Positions 1 to 7,466 of a stretch of DNA of 64,000 bases are shown piece after piece (within the stretch, counting starts at the first letter, position 1; the number at the start of each line of letters is the position of its first letter). The position numbers and the translations under genes were made by a program. This DNA is from Xylophilus ampelinus (GTDB lineage: Bacteria > Pseudomonadota > Gammaproteobacteria > Burkholderiales > Burkholderiaceae_C), in NCBI RefSeq assembly GCF_003217575.1, contig NZ_QJTC01000015.1, positions 26,816-90,815 on the forward strand, in the 5' to 3' direction. The notes below the pieces were generated by a model, which was not told the DNA's origin, did not search any database, and saw nothing but the letters and a program-made list of their open reading frames with translations.

Positions 1-201
1 CTGGAAGACGATCCGGTCGGCCAGACGCTCAGAGGCCTGATCGGTACCGCGTCGACCCAGGAGCACCAGATCACGCTGCTGTGGCAGGCGATCGAGGCGC
101 TGTCGGCGCGGGGCGGCGGGCGCGGCGATTGCGTGCCCGACGGCGCGGCGCGCTGCGAGAACTTCGAGGCCGAGAAGCTGAATGCCCTGGTCGGCAAGTA
201 G
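1..201 (+). CDS. C-terminal end of a hypothetical protein (cut by window edge)
   Basis: An open frame enters at base 1 and ends at the TAG at 199-201, giving 66 residues. The tail has a hydrophobic helix-like stretch followed by a Gly/Arg-rich turn and two cysteines (CVPD...RCENF), and ends in NALVGK. I do not recognise the family. Codon use is GC-rich like the neighbours, and it is the only long frame here that reads off the left edge, so I take it as the 3' end of a real gene. It converges with mog. Confidence 0.45.
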   Translation: MEDDPVGQTLRGLIGTASTQEHQITLLWQAIEALSARGGGRGDCVPDGAARCENFEAEKLNALVGK

Positions 202-213
202 CGGCAGCCGGTT

Positions 214-230
214 GCTATTATATTGATAGC
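214..230. repeat. GCTAT/ATAGC interspersed palindrome, copy 1
   Basis: GCTAT and ATAGC arms (214-218 and 226-230) flank a 7-nt AT-rich loop. It lies between the convergent first gene and mog. Similar short AT-rich palindromes recur at 10569, 27069, 35709 and 43024, and stand out from the GC-rich background. Confidence 0.55.
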
Positions 231-270
231 TGGAGGTCGGCGCCGATCGCCGGCTCCGGCTATTTTTCTT

Positions 271-888
271 TCAAGAACCGCCGGCAGCGCCGGCCGGGGG
301 CCGCAGGGCCGATTTGGGCCGGAAGGCCTTGCACACCGCATCGTCCGTTTCCAGGTACGGCCCGCCGATCAGGTCGATGCAGTAGGGCACGGCGGCGAAG
401 ATGCCCGGCACGGCGACGCTGCCGTCGGCGTTGCGCAGGCCCTCTAGCGTCTCGGCGATCGCCTTCGGCTGGCCGGGCAGGTTCAGGATCAGGCTCTTGT
501 CGCGAATCGCGCCCACCTGGCGCGACAGAATCGCGGTCGGCACGAAGCGCAGGCCGATCTGGCGCATCTGCTCGCCGAAGCCGGGCATCTCGCGATGGGC
601 GATGGCCAGCGTCGCATCGGGCGTCACGTCGCGCGGCGCCGGGCCGGTGCCGCCGGTGGTCAGCACCAGGGCGCAGCCGGCATCGACCAGCTCGACCAGC
701 GTGGCGCCGATGGTGGCCTGCTCGTCGGGAATCAGGCGCGACGCGAAGGTGATGGGATTGCGCAGCGCGCGCGCCAGCCACGCCCGCAGGGCGGGCAGGC
801 CCTGGTCCTGGTAGACGCCGGCGCTGGCACGGTCGCTGACCGATACGATGCCGATGCGGACCGGGTCGAAGGGGGTGGTGTCATTCAT
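271..888 (-). CDS. mog: Molybdopterin adenylyltransferase
   Basis: A 205-residue MoaB/Mog-type protein of the molybdenum cofactor pathway, which activates molybdopterin by adenylation before metal insertion. The nucleotide-binding TTGGTG motif is at residues 77-82, followed by PRD at 85-87, and the IGIVSVSDRAS N-terminus is typical. The ATG at 888 overlaps the stop of darP/yjgA by 8 bases, so the two are probably co-transcribed. Mog rather than MoaB is chosen from length and the SVSDRAS start; the distinction is not certain. Confidence 0.88.
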   Translation of the reverse strand: MNDTTPFDPVRIGIVSVSDRASAGVYQDQGLPALRAWLARALRNPITFASRLIPDEQATIGATLVELVDAGCALVLTTGGTGPAPRDVTPDATLAIAHREMPGFGEQMRQIGLRFVPTAILSRQVGAIRDKSLILNLPGQPKAIAETLEGLRNADGSVAVPGIFAAVPYCIDLIGGPYLETDDAVCKAFRPKSALRPPAGAAGGS

Positions 889-1540
889 CCGCGACGTCCT
901 CCGCGCCGGTGTCTGCCGCGGGCGTGTCGTTGGCGGCGGTCAGTTGCGCGCGCACCAGCTGGAAGATCTCGCGGTAGGCGCGGCCGTGGCGCGGGGCCAG
1001 GCCCGGCCTCTCGGGCACCGCGTCCCTGCGGGCCTGCCGCACCAGGGCGCGCAGCTGCTGGATGTCGGTCTGCGGCCAGGCCTCGATCCAGCGCTGCACC
1101 GCCTCGTCGTTGTCGACCAGGTCGCCGCGCCATTGCTCGGCCTGGTGCAGCGCCAGCGTCTCGCGGGCCGAGCCGTGCTGCTGCTCGGCCAGGGCGGCGC
1201 GGGCGGCTTCGCGGGTGGGCTCGTCCAGCCGGCGCATCAACTTGCCGATGTACTGCATCTGCCGCCGCTTGCCTTCGAAGTTGGTGATGCGGCGGGCCTC
1301 GGCCAGCGCGTCGAACAGCTTCTCGGGCAGGTGGATGTGGGCGACGAGGTCGGCGCGCATCGTGACCAGGGCCTCGCCCAGGTCCTGCAGCTCGTCGCTC
1401 TCCTTCTTCATGTCGGTGCGGCTGGAGGCGTGGTTCTCGTCGGTGCCTTTCAACTCGTGCTTGAGCCGGATGTCGAGTTCACTGCCTTCGGCAACGAAGC
1501 GGCCCTGGACGAAGTAGCCTTTTTTGGGTTTGCGTGACAT
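881..1540 (-). CDS. darP: Ribosome-associated protein DarP/YjgA (DUF615)
   Basis: A 219-residue Lys/Arg-rich protein of the YjgA family, which associates with late 50S ribosomal precursors in E. coli. Recognisable stretches are the basic N-terminus MSRKPKKGYF, the DLGEALV segment and RRMQYIGKLMRRLDE, the last being the most conserved part of the family. The ATG at 1540 was chosen because the family starts with this basic peptide. It is divergent from pmbA across about 147 bp, the usual arrangement in Burkholderiales. Confidence 0.9.
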   Translation of the reverse strand: MSRKPKKGYFVQGRFVAEGSELDIRLKHELKGTDENHASSRTDMKKESDELQDLGEALVTMRADLVAHIHLPEKLFDALAEARRITNFEGKRRQMQYIGKLMRRLDEPTREAARAALAEQQHGSARETLALHQAEQWRGDLVDNDEAVQRWIEAWPQTDIQQLRALVRQARRDAVPERPGLAPRHGRAYREIFQLVRAQLTAANDTPAADTGAEDVADE

Positions 1541-1687
1541 GTCGGGAGGGCGGGCCGACTGCGGTGGGCAGTCGGTGCGCCGAAATGGAAACGGGGGAGG
1601 GCGCGCCGGTGCAAGGCCCCGTGCCGCGAGCGGCAGGAGCGGGCCGCGGCGGCCGGCGAGGGGGCGGCAAGTATCATAGCCCTCGCC

Positions 1688-3061
1688 ATGAAGACCCCAC
1701 CCCCCCCCAGAGCCGACAGCGGCTTCAGCTACAGCCGCCCGTTCTTCGAAGACCTCGTCGATGCGGCCCTCTCCCACGCCAAGAAGATCGGCGCGACCGA
1801 TGCGGGTGCCGAGGCGTCCGAAGGCTGCGGCCTGAGCGTCAGCGTCCGCAAGGGCGAACTCGAGAACGTCGAGCGCAACCGCGACAAGTCGCTGGGGGTG
1901 ACCGTCTACCTGGGCCAGCGCCGGGGCAACGCCAGCACCTCCGATTTCTCCAGGGCCGCGATCGAGCAGACGGTGCAGGCCGCCTACGACATCGCCCGCT
2001 TCACCGCCGAAGACCCGGTCGCGGGCCTGCCCGACGAGGCCGACATCGCGACCGAGCACCCCGACCTGGGCCTGTTCCATCCGTGGGCCGTCACCAGCGA
2101 AGAGGCGGCCGAGCGGGCCAAGGCCTGCGAGCGCGCCGCGCTGCGCACCGACCGCCGCATCACCAACAGCGAAGGCGCGGGCGTGTCGGCCCAGCAGTCG
2201 CATTTCTTCAGCGCGCATACCCGGGGCTTTCGCGGCGGCTACGCCAGCTCGCGGCACAGCATGTCGGTCGCGCCCATCGCCGGCCGCGGCGACGACATGC
2301 AGCGCGACAGCTGGTACAGCTCGATGCGCAACGCCGCCGACCTGGCCAGCCCCGAGGCCGTCGGCCGTTATGCCGCCGAGCGCGCGCTGGCGCGGCTGAA
2401 GGCGCGCAAGATCCCGACGGTCGAGTGCCCGGTGCTGTTCGAGTCGCCGCTGGCGGCCGGCCTGCTGGGCGCCTTCACCCAGGCGGTGAGCGGCGGCGCG
2501 CTGTACCGCAAGAGCAGCTTCCTGCTCGACTCGCTGGGCAAGCAGGTCTTCCCCGACCACATCGACATCCACGAAGACCCGTTCGTCGTCGGCGGCAAGG
2601 GCAGCTCGCCCTTCGACGACGAAGGCGTGCGCACCCAGGCCCGCACCGTGGTCGACGCGGGCACGGTGCAGGGCTACTTCCTCGGCACCTATTCGGCCCG
2701 CAAGCTCGGCATGAAGACCACCGGCAACGCCGGCGGCTCGCACAACCTGGTGCTGACCTCGCGCCGCACCGCCGCAGGCGACGACTTGGCCGCGATGCTG
2801 AAGAGGCTGGGCACCGGCCTCTTCGTGGTCGAGCTGATGGGGCAGGGGGTGAACTACGTCACCGGCGACTATTCGCGCGGCGCCAGCGGCTTCTGGGTCG
2901 AGAACGGCGAGATCGCGTTCCCGGTGCAGGAGATCACCATCGCCGGCAACATGGCCGAGATGTTCAAGGGCATCGCCGCCATCGGCGCCGACGCGTACAA
3001 CTACGGCGCGAAGACGGTCGGCTCGGTGCTGGTCGACAAGATGAAGGTGGCGGGCAGCTGA
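1688..3061 (+). CDS. pmbA: Metalloprotease-like protein PmbA/TldE
   Basis: A 457-residue PmbA (TldE) protein, the partner of TldD in a heterodimeric protease that acts on small modified peptides and unfolded substrates. Family landmarks are the N-terminal GAEASEGCGLSVSVRKGE block, the ITNSEGAG segment and the C-terminal SGFWVENGEIAFPVQE and NMAEM blocks. Like other PmbA proteins it lacks the TldD metal motif. Codons 5-7 are a C9 run (1700-1708), unusual so near a start. A TATCAT -10-like box ends about 10 bases before the ATG, so the leader may be very short. Confidence 0.93.
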   Translation: MKTPPPPRADSGFSYSRPFFEDLVDAALSHAKKIGATDAGAEASEGCGLSVSVRKGELENVERNRDKSLGVTVYLGQRRGNASTSDFSRAAIEQTVQAAYDIARFTAEDPVAGLPDEADIATEHPDLGLFHPWAVTSEEAAERAKACERAALRTDRRITNSEGAGVSAQQSHFFSAHTRGFRGGYASSRHSMSVAPIAGRGDDMQRDSWYSSMRNAADLASPEAVGRYAAERALARLKARKIPTVECPVLFESPLAAGLLGAFTQAVSGGALYRKSSFLLDSLGKQVFPDHIDIHEDPFVVGGKGSSPFDDEGVRTQARTVVDAGTVQGYFLGTYSARKLGMKTTGNAGGSHNLVLTSRRTAAGDDLAAMLKRLGTGLFVVELMGQGVNYVTGDYSRGASGFWVENGEIAFPVQEITIAGNMAEMFKGIAAIGADAYNYGAKTVGSVLVDKMKVAGS

Positions 3062-3083
3062 ACGGCCGCGCAATGTTTATCTA

Positions 3084-3842
3084 TTACTTCGGTGCGAGCC
3101 GGATCGCGCCGTCGAGGCGGATCACCTCGCCGTTGAGCATGTCGTTCTCGACGATGTGCTTGACGAGCTTGGCATAGTCCACGGGCGTGCCCAGGCGGGG
3201 CGGGAAGGGCACGCCGGCGGCCAGCGCGTCCTGCACCGCCTGCGGCATGCCGAAGAGCATCGGCGTGCCGAAGATGCCCGGCGCGATCGTCATGTTGCGG
3301 ATGCCGTTGCGGGCCAGGTCCCGCGCGATCGGCAGCGTCATGCCGACGATGCCGCCCTTCGAGGCGGCGTACGCCGCCTGGCCGATCTGCCCGTCGTAGG
3401 CCGCCACCGAGGCGGTCGAGATCAGCACGCCGCGCTCGCCGGTGGGCAGCGGGGCGTTGCGGGACATGGCTTCGGCCGCGAGCCGGATCATGTTGAAGCT
3501 GCCGACCAGGTTGACGGTGATCGCCTTGCCGAAGACGGCCAGCGAATGGGCGCCGTTCTTGCCCACCGTCTTCTCGGCCGGCGCGATGCCGGCGCAGTTG
3601 ACCAGGCCCGCCAGCGTGCCGAGCGCCACCGCCCGTGCCACGACCGCCTGGCCGTCGGCCTCCTGCGTCACGTCGCAGCGCACGAAGGCGCCGCCGATCG
3701 CCTGTGCGACGGCTTCGCCCTTGTCGTCCTGCATGTCGGCCACGACCACCCGCGCGCCGTTCGCCGCCAGCATCCGCGCCGTGCCTTCGCCCAGGCCCGA
3801 TGCGCCACCGGCGACGATGAAAACCTTGCCTGCGATGTCCAT
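3084..3842 (-). CDS. SDR family 3-hydroxyacyl-CoA dehydrogenase-like oxidoreductase
   Basis: A 252-residue short-chain dehydrogenase close to the HSD17B10 / 3-hydroxy-2-methylbutyryl-CoA dehydrogenase type. It has an N-terminal cofactor loop (GGASGLG), NCAG, a catalytic Ser in [10 protein letters not shown] and the YAASK catalytic Tyr/Lys pair. The PGIFGTPM segment is typical of this subgroup. The ATG at 3842 has a good AGGAG ribosome site 8 bases away. The LiuR-like operator directly upstream suggests branched-chain amino acid or acyl-CoA catabolism, in keeping with the family. Confidence 0.85.
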   Translation of the reverse strand: MDIAGKVFIVAGGASGLGEGTARMLAANGARVVVADMQDDKGEAVAQAIGGAFVRCDVTQEADGQAVVARAVALGTLAGLVNCAGIAPAEKTVGKNGAHSLAVFGKAITVNLVGSFNMIRLAAEAMSRNAPLPTGERGVLISTASVAAYDGQIGQAAYAASKGGIVGMTLPIARDLARNGIRNMTIAPGIFGTPMLFGMPQAVQDALAAGVPFPPRLGTPVDYAKLVKHIVENDMLNGEVIRLDGAIRLAPK

Positions 3843-3861
3843 GTGTCTCACTCCTTTGACG

Positions 3862-3877
3862 TTGACGTAAACGTCAA
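3862..3877. promoter_or_regulatory. LiuR-like inverted repeat operator
   Basis: TTGACGT and ACGTCAA form perfect 7-bp arms around an AA spacer, 19 bp before the SDR start codon. The ACGTnnACGT-type palindrome resembles sites of the MerR-family regulator LiuR, which controls leucine/isovalerate and fatty-acid degradation genes in beta- and gammaproteobacteria. Its position would let a repressor cover the promoter. No liuR gene is in the window. Confidence 0.6.
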
Positions 3878-3913
3878 TTATGGCCAAAGCCGCAAACGCG
3901 GCGCCCAAAAGAA

Positions 3914-3936
3914 AAGGCCCGGCGGGGCCGGGCCTT
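3914..3936. terminator. Hairpin between convergent-facing units
   Basis: AAGGCCCGG and CCGGGCCTT make a perfect 9-bp stem with a 5-nt loop. A/T stretches lie outside both arms, so it could act on either strand. It lies between the 3' side of phaP and the promoter side of the SDR gene, and most likely ends phaP transcription. Confidence 0.6.
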
Positions 3937-3990
3937 CTTCGCGCTGGGCGCGGTGGATGGGTGCATTCGCGCAACCTACGCCATTCGAGC

Positions 3991-4114
3991 AGAAGGTGTG
4001 AAAGAACCGTAGCGAGCAAGCCCGGGTGTGCGTCGAGGACCGGAGCCGTACTTCTGTACGGTGAGGACCGCAGGCGCGCAATCGGGCTGCGCAGTAGGTT
4101 CTCTCACACCTTCT
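3991..4114 (-). other. Long imperfect hairpin in the phaP 3' region
   Basis: The outer arms AGAAGGTGTGAAAGAACC (3991-4008) and GGTTCTCTCACACCTTCT (4097-4114) pair at 17 of 18 positions. CCGTAC (4046-4051) and GTACGG (4056-4061) close a 4-nt loop at the same centre, and GCCCG/CGGGC blocks pair between them. The whole 124 nt can therefore fold as one long stem. It begins exactly at the phaP stop codon. It could be a 3'-UTR stability element, a small RNA source or a MITE/REP-like repeat; I cannot tell which. Confidence 0.7.
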
Positions 4115-4680
4115 CAGCGCTTGCGGGCGGCGGCGGTGGTGGCGGCAGCGCCGGTTTTGGCGGCGTTCATCGCGGTGCTGGACACGGCGTTGAAGTTGGC
4201 TTCGGCCACGTCCGATGCCTGCTTGACGGCCTTCTGCACCGATTCGTAGGCGTTGTTGGCCGCGGCTACGGCGCTCTTGAGCACCGCGACGGCGGTTTCG
4301 GAGCCGGCCGGTGCGTTGCGCGATGCGTTGTCGACCATGCCGGCGAAGGCCTGCTGTGCTTCGCCCGCCTTGCCTTCGATCGCCTTGCCGAACTCGGAGC
4401 CGGTGCCCTGGGCGATGTCGTACAGGTGGCGACTGTAGGCGGCGGTCTTCTCGGCCAGCGGCTGGAGCATCCCGGCGTGCAGGGCGATCAGCTCTTGCGC
4501 ATCCTTGACGCTCAGGACGGCCTGGGTGTGGTTGGCGGCATCCGACAGGGCGGCGCGGGAGGCGGTCACGTTCAGCTCGACCAGTTTCTCCATGCCTTCG
4601 AAGGCCTTGGCGGTCAGGGAGAACAGGGCGTCGACGTTGGCCTTGTGGGCGGCGATCATCTGGTCGGCGGTCAGGGTCAT
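4114..4680 (-). CDS. phaP: Phasin family protein (PHA granule surface)
   Basis: A 188-residue Ala-rich amphipathic helical protein of the phasin family found on polyhydroxyalkanoate granules in Burkholderiales. It is typical in length, begins [20 protein letters not shown], carries the conserved [13 protein letters not shown] helix, and ends in an Ala/Lys/Arg-rich tail. It coats storage granules in the cytoplasm and controls their size. Two identical PhaR-like palindromes flank its promoter, and phaR itself is at 29211. A long hairpin starts at its stop codon. Confidence 0.9.
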   Translation of the reverse strand: MTLTADQMIAAHKANVDALFSLTAKAFEGMEKLVELNVTASRAALSDAANHTQAVLSVKDAQELIALHAGMLQPLAEKTAAYSRHLYDIAQGTGSEFGKAIEGKAGEAQQAFAGMVDNASRNAPAGSETAVAVLKSAVAAANNAYESVQKAVKQASDVAEANFNAVSSTAMNAAKTGAAATTAAARKR

Positions 4681-4747
4681 GGCAAAACTCCTCTGTGGTG
4701 GAAAGATGTCGGGGCAAACCTTGCCCGCGAGGTCGCTGTCGTCGCTA

Positions 4748-4820
4748 TGTTGCGCTGCAACATTTCCAAAGTATAGGCACGCAAGTGCCTACATCAAGCC
4801 TTTTATGTTGCGCTGCAACA
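4748..4820 (-). promoter_or_regulatory. phaP promoter flanked by two PhaR-like operators
   Basis: Two identical 15-bp palindromes TGTTGCGCTGCAACA lie at 4748-4762 and 4806-4820. Between them, reading on the minus strand, are TTGATG (-35, 4797-4792) and TATACT (-10, 4775-4770) with a 16-bp spacer. One operator therefore sits just upstream of -35 and the other just downstream of -10. TGC...GCA palindromes are the known kind of PhaR target. A small AGGCAC/GTGCCT inverted repeat falls in the spacer. The rest of 4681-4953 shows no gene. Confidence 0.7.
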
Positions 4821-4953
4821 AACCTCCGACAGGCGGTAGACCGTCCGAAAGCCCAGGCCGGCCTCCGCCGCACTCCGCGCGGCCCATTCTGGGCGCGCGC
4901 CACCCGGCTGTATCCGATCTGTCCGCCGCCTGTTGCGACTGTTTCCCGCTGTT

Positions 4954-5175
4954 TCAGCGCTTTCTGATAGAGGTTCGGCTTTTGTAGGCGCCGCAGCCGG
5001 CCAGCACGATGCCGATCGCGATCGCCAGCCAGCCGACCATCGCGCTGCCTTCCACCGCTGCCCGCAATTCTTCCGAACGCATATAGGGGGGCGCGACCAG
5101 GATGGCCGCGCCGATGGCGGCGCAGGCCACGCCTCGCAGCAGGAGATGGCGGGCCGGCATGTTCTGAAGTTTCAT
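4954..5175 (-). CDS. Small hypothetical membrane protein
   Basis: A 73-residue protein with two probable transmembrane helices (about residues 13-30 and 47-63), a polar segment between them and a basic tail. I do not recognise a named family. Its hydrophobic pattern and GC-rich codon use support it being real, but there is no strong ribosome site before the ATG. It is divergent from marR across about 90 bp. Confidence 0.5.
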   Translation of the reverse strand: MKLQNMPARHLLLRGVACAAIGAAILVAPPYMRSEELRAAVEGSAMVGWLAIAIGIVLAGCGAYKSRTSIRKR

Positions 5176-5230
5176 GGCCCGGACTGTAGCCGAGCATGTC
5201 GGCTAAAAACCTGCCAATGCAGTTAGTGTC

Positions 5231-5259
5231 TTGACATTATTTGCCTAGGCATTTATATT
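5231..5259 (+). promoter_or_regulatory. marR promoter with internal palindrome; possible leaderless start
   Basis: TTGACA (5231-5236) and TATATT (5254-5259) are separated by 17 bp, close to a consensus sigma-70 promoter. The palindrome TGCCTAGGCA (5242-5251) sits in the spacer, where a MarR-type repressor would block RNA polymerase, suggesting autoregulation. The expected start point, 6-8 bases after -10, falls at or next to the ATG at 5266, and no Shine-Dalgarno sequence is present. Confidence 0.72.
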
Positions 5260-5265
5260 TGCGAC

Positions 5266-5802
5266 ATGAGCGATACAGCATCCCTTTCCTCCGAGGCGGG
5301 GGCCGGCGCGCCGGACCCCGCCTCGCACAAGCACCTGCACTCCGAGCACAACATCGGCTACCAGATGCGCCGCATCGTGACGCTGGTCGGCACCGAGATC
5401 GAACGTCGCATGGAGCCCCTGGGCCTGACCGACGCCCAGTGGAAGCCGCTGTTGCGGATGTATCTCGACGAGGAAACGACGGTGGCCGCATTGGCCCGCG
5501 GCTGCCACCTGGATGCCGGCGCGATGACTCGGCTGCTCGACCGGCTGGAGGCCAAGGGCCTGTGCCGCCGCACCCGTTCTCTGGAAGACCGGCGCGTCGT
5601 CAAGCTGGAGCTGACGCCGGAAGGCCGCACCGCGGCCGAACAGATCCCCGGCATCGTCGGCCGGGTGCAGGACGTGGCGGCGCAGGGTTTCAGCGCGGAG
5701 GAGTTCCGACAACTGCGCGGCTTCCTGGCGCGCCTTCTGGACAACGTGCAGGTGTTCGGCTCGCCGGCCTGCCACAACGACAACGAGGGCTCTTCGACAT
5801 GA
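5266..5802 (+). CDS. MarR family transcriptional regulator
   Basis: A 178-residue MarR/SlyA-type winged-helix repressor. A variable His-rich N-terminus (about 30 residues) precedes the dimerisation helix. The helix-turn-helix covers LARGCHLDAGAMTRLLDRLEA, and the wing contains the diagnostic DRRVVKLELT. These regulators release DNA on binding phenolic or lipophilic compounds. Its stop overlaps the ATG of the outer-membrane efflux gene (ATGA), so it heads the efflux operon and most likely represses it. Confidence 0.92.
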   Translation: MSDTASLSSEAGAGAPDPASHKHLHSEHNIGYQMRRIVTLVGTEIERRMEPLGLTDAQWKPLLRMYLDEETTVAALARGCHLDAGAMTRLLDRLEAKGLCRRTRSLEDRRVVKLELTPEGRTAAEQIPGIVGRVQDVAAQGFSAEEFRQLRGFLARLLDNVQVFGSPACHNDNEGSST

Positions 5803-7392
5803 AATACGACCAAAGCCACTCCGCCGACGCACCGCCGGCGGTGCCGGAGCCCGCATCGGCGTCGCGCGGGGGCGCCTGGCTGTACCTGGCCACGCTGGCC
5901 GTGAGCTTGGGCCTGGCCGCCTGCGCCAACATGTCGGGCATCGCCCCGCATGCGCAGTTGCGGGAGGGCGCGTCGCTCGGCCTGCCGTCGGCGGCCACCG
6001 GCACGCCCCGACGTGATGGCCGACTTCGCGGTGCCCAACGAATGGTGGCGCAGCTTCGGCGATGCGCAGCTCGACCGGCTGGTGGGCCAGGCCTTGTCGA
6101 GCAGCCCCAACCTGCGCCTGGCCGAGGCCCGCATCGCCCGCGCCCAGGCGGTCACCGAGACGGCCCGCGCGGCCGACGGCCCGCAATTGAACGGCAGCCT
6201 GGACGTGACCCGCCAGCTCTACAGCGCCAACGGCCCCTATCCGCCGCCCCTGGCCGGCGGCACCTACAACAGCGGCGTCGGCCGGCTCTCGGGCGGCTGG
6301 GAGATCGACTTCTTCGGCCGCAACCGCGCCGCTCTCGAGGCCGCGCTGGGCGCCACCCGGGCGGCGCAGGCCGATGCCCAGGCCGCACGCCTGCTGCTGG
6401 CAAGCAACGTGACCCGCAACTACTTCCAGCTCTCGCGGCTGCAGGCCCAGCTGGCGGTGTCGGAGCGCACCCTGGCCCAGCGCGGCGAAACCCTGAGCCT
6501 GGTGCGCGACCGGGTCGGTGCCGGCCTGGACACCCGCCTGGAGCAGCGCCGGAGCGAGGGCGGCCTGCCCGACGCGCGGCGCGAGATCGAATCCCTGCGC
6601 GAGCAGATCGCGCTGACGCGCAATGCGATCGGCGCCCTGGTCGGCGTGCCGGGCGGCGCCCATGCGCTGGTGGCGCCTGCGATGGAGAGGGTACAGGCCG
6701 CGCCGGTGCCCGCCGTGCTGCCCGCCGACCTGCTCGGCCGCCGCCCCGACATAGCCGCCGCCCGCTGGCGGGTCGAAGCCGCGGGCCGGGACATCCTGGT
6801 CGCCAAGACGATGTTCTATCCCAACGTCAACCTGGCCGGCTTCGTCGGCCTGTCGTCGATCGGGCTAGACCGGTTCGCCGCATCGGGCAGCAAGGAATGG
6901 GGCTTCGGCCCGGCGATCCGGCTGCCGATCTTCGACTCGGGCCGGCTGCGTGCCAACCTGCGCGGCAAGACCGCCGACCTGGACGCGGCGGTCGAGAGCT
7001 ACAACGCCAGCCTGATCGATGCGGTGCACGACGTGGCCGACCAGGTCGCCTCGTCGCGCGCCATAGTCCGCCAGCAGGACGAGCAGCGGCAGGCGCAGGA
7101 GGCGGCCGACGGTGCCTATGCCATCGCTGTGCAGCGCTACAAGGCCGGCCTGGGCAACTACCTGAACGTGCTGACGGCCGAGAGCACCGTGCTGCTGCAG
7201 CGTCGCCAGGCGGTGGAGCTGTCGGCCCGCCGGCTCGACACGCAGGTCTCGCTGATCCGCGCCCTGGGCGGCGGCTACACCGCGCCCGAGATCGGTGCGT
7301 CCGCATCGCCGGCGCGGGTCGAGGCCGGCGGCGCCGACGCCGCCGCGCCCCGTGTCGCCGCCGCGCAGATCGACGCGCCGCCGGTGCGCTGA
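5799..7392 (+). pseudogene. NodT-family outer membrane efflux lipoprotein, frameshifted
   Basis: The N-terminus starts at the ATG at 5799: a cytoplasmic lead, a hydrophobic segment and the lipobox LAAC, then NMSGIAPHAQLRE...SAATGT. The mature domain continues in another frame from about 6008 (DVMADFAVPNEWWRSFGDAQ) to the stop at 7392, with the usual two outer-membrane efflux repeats. Joining them needs a frame change near 5990-6010, so the listed gene is either truly broken or carries a base-call error. When intact it would be the outer-membrane channel for the EmrAB-type pump that follows. Confidence 0.82.
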
Positions 7393-7466
7393 CCGCGCTG
7401 CCCGATCACCTCCGCGCTCCGCGCCGGCCGACCCTCTCCCATTCCCATTTTTCTGGATCTGCTGCC

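Noticed and set aside
881..3073. A 730-residue minus-strand frame covering pmbA
   Set aside because: Only its last 219 residues (DarP/YjgA) resemble a protein; the rest is antisense to pmbA.
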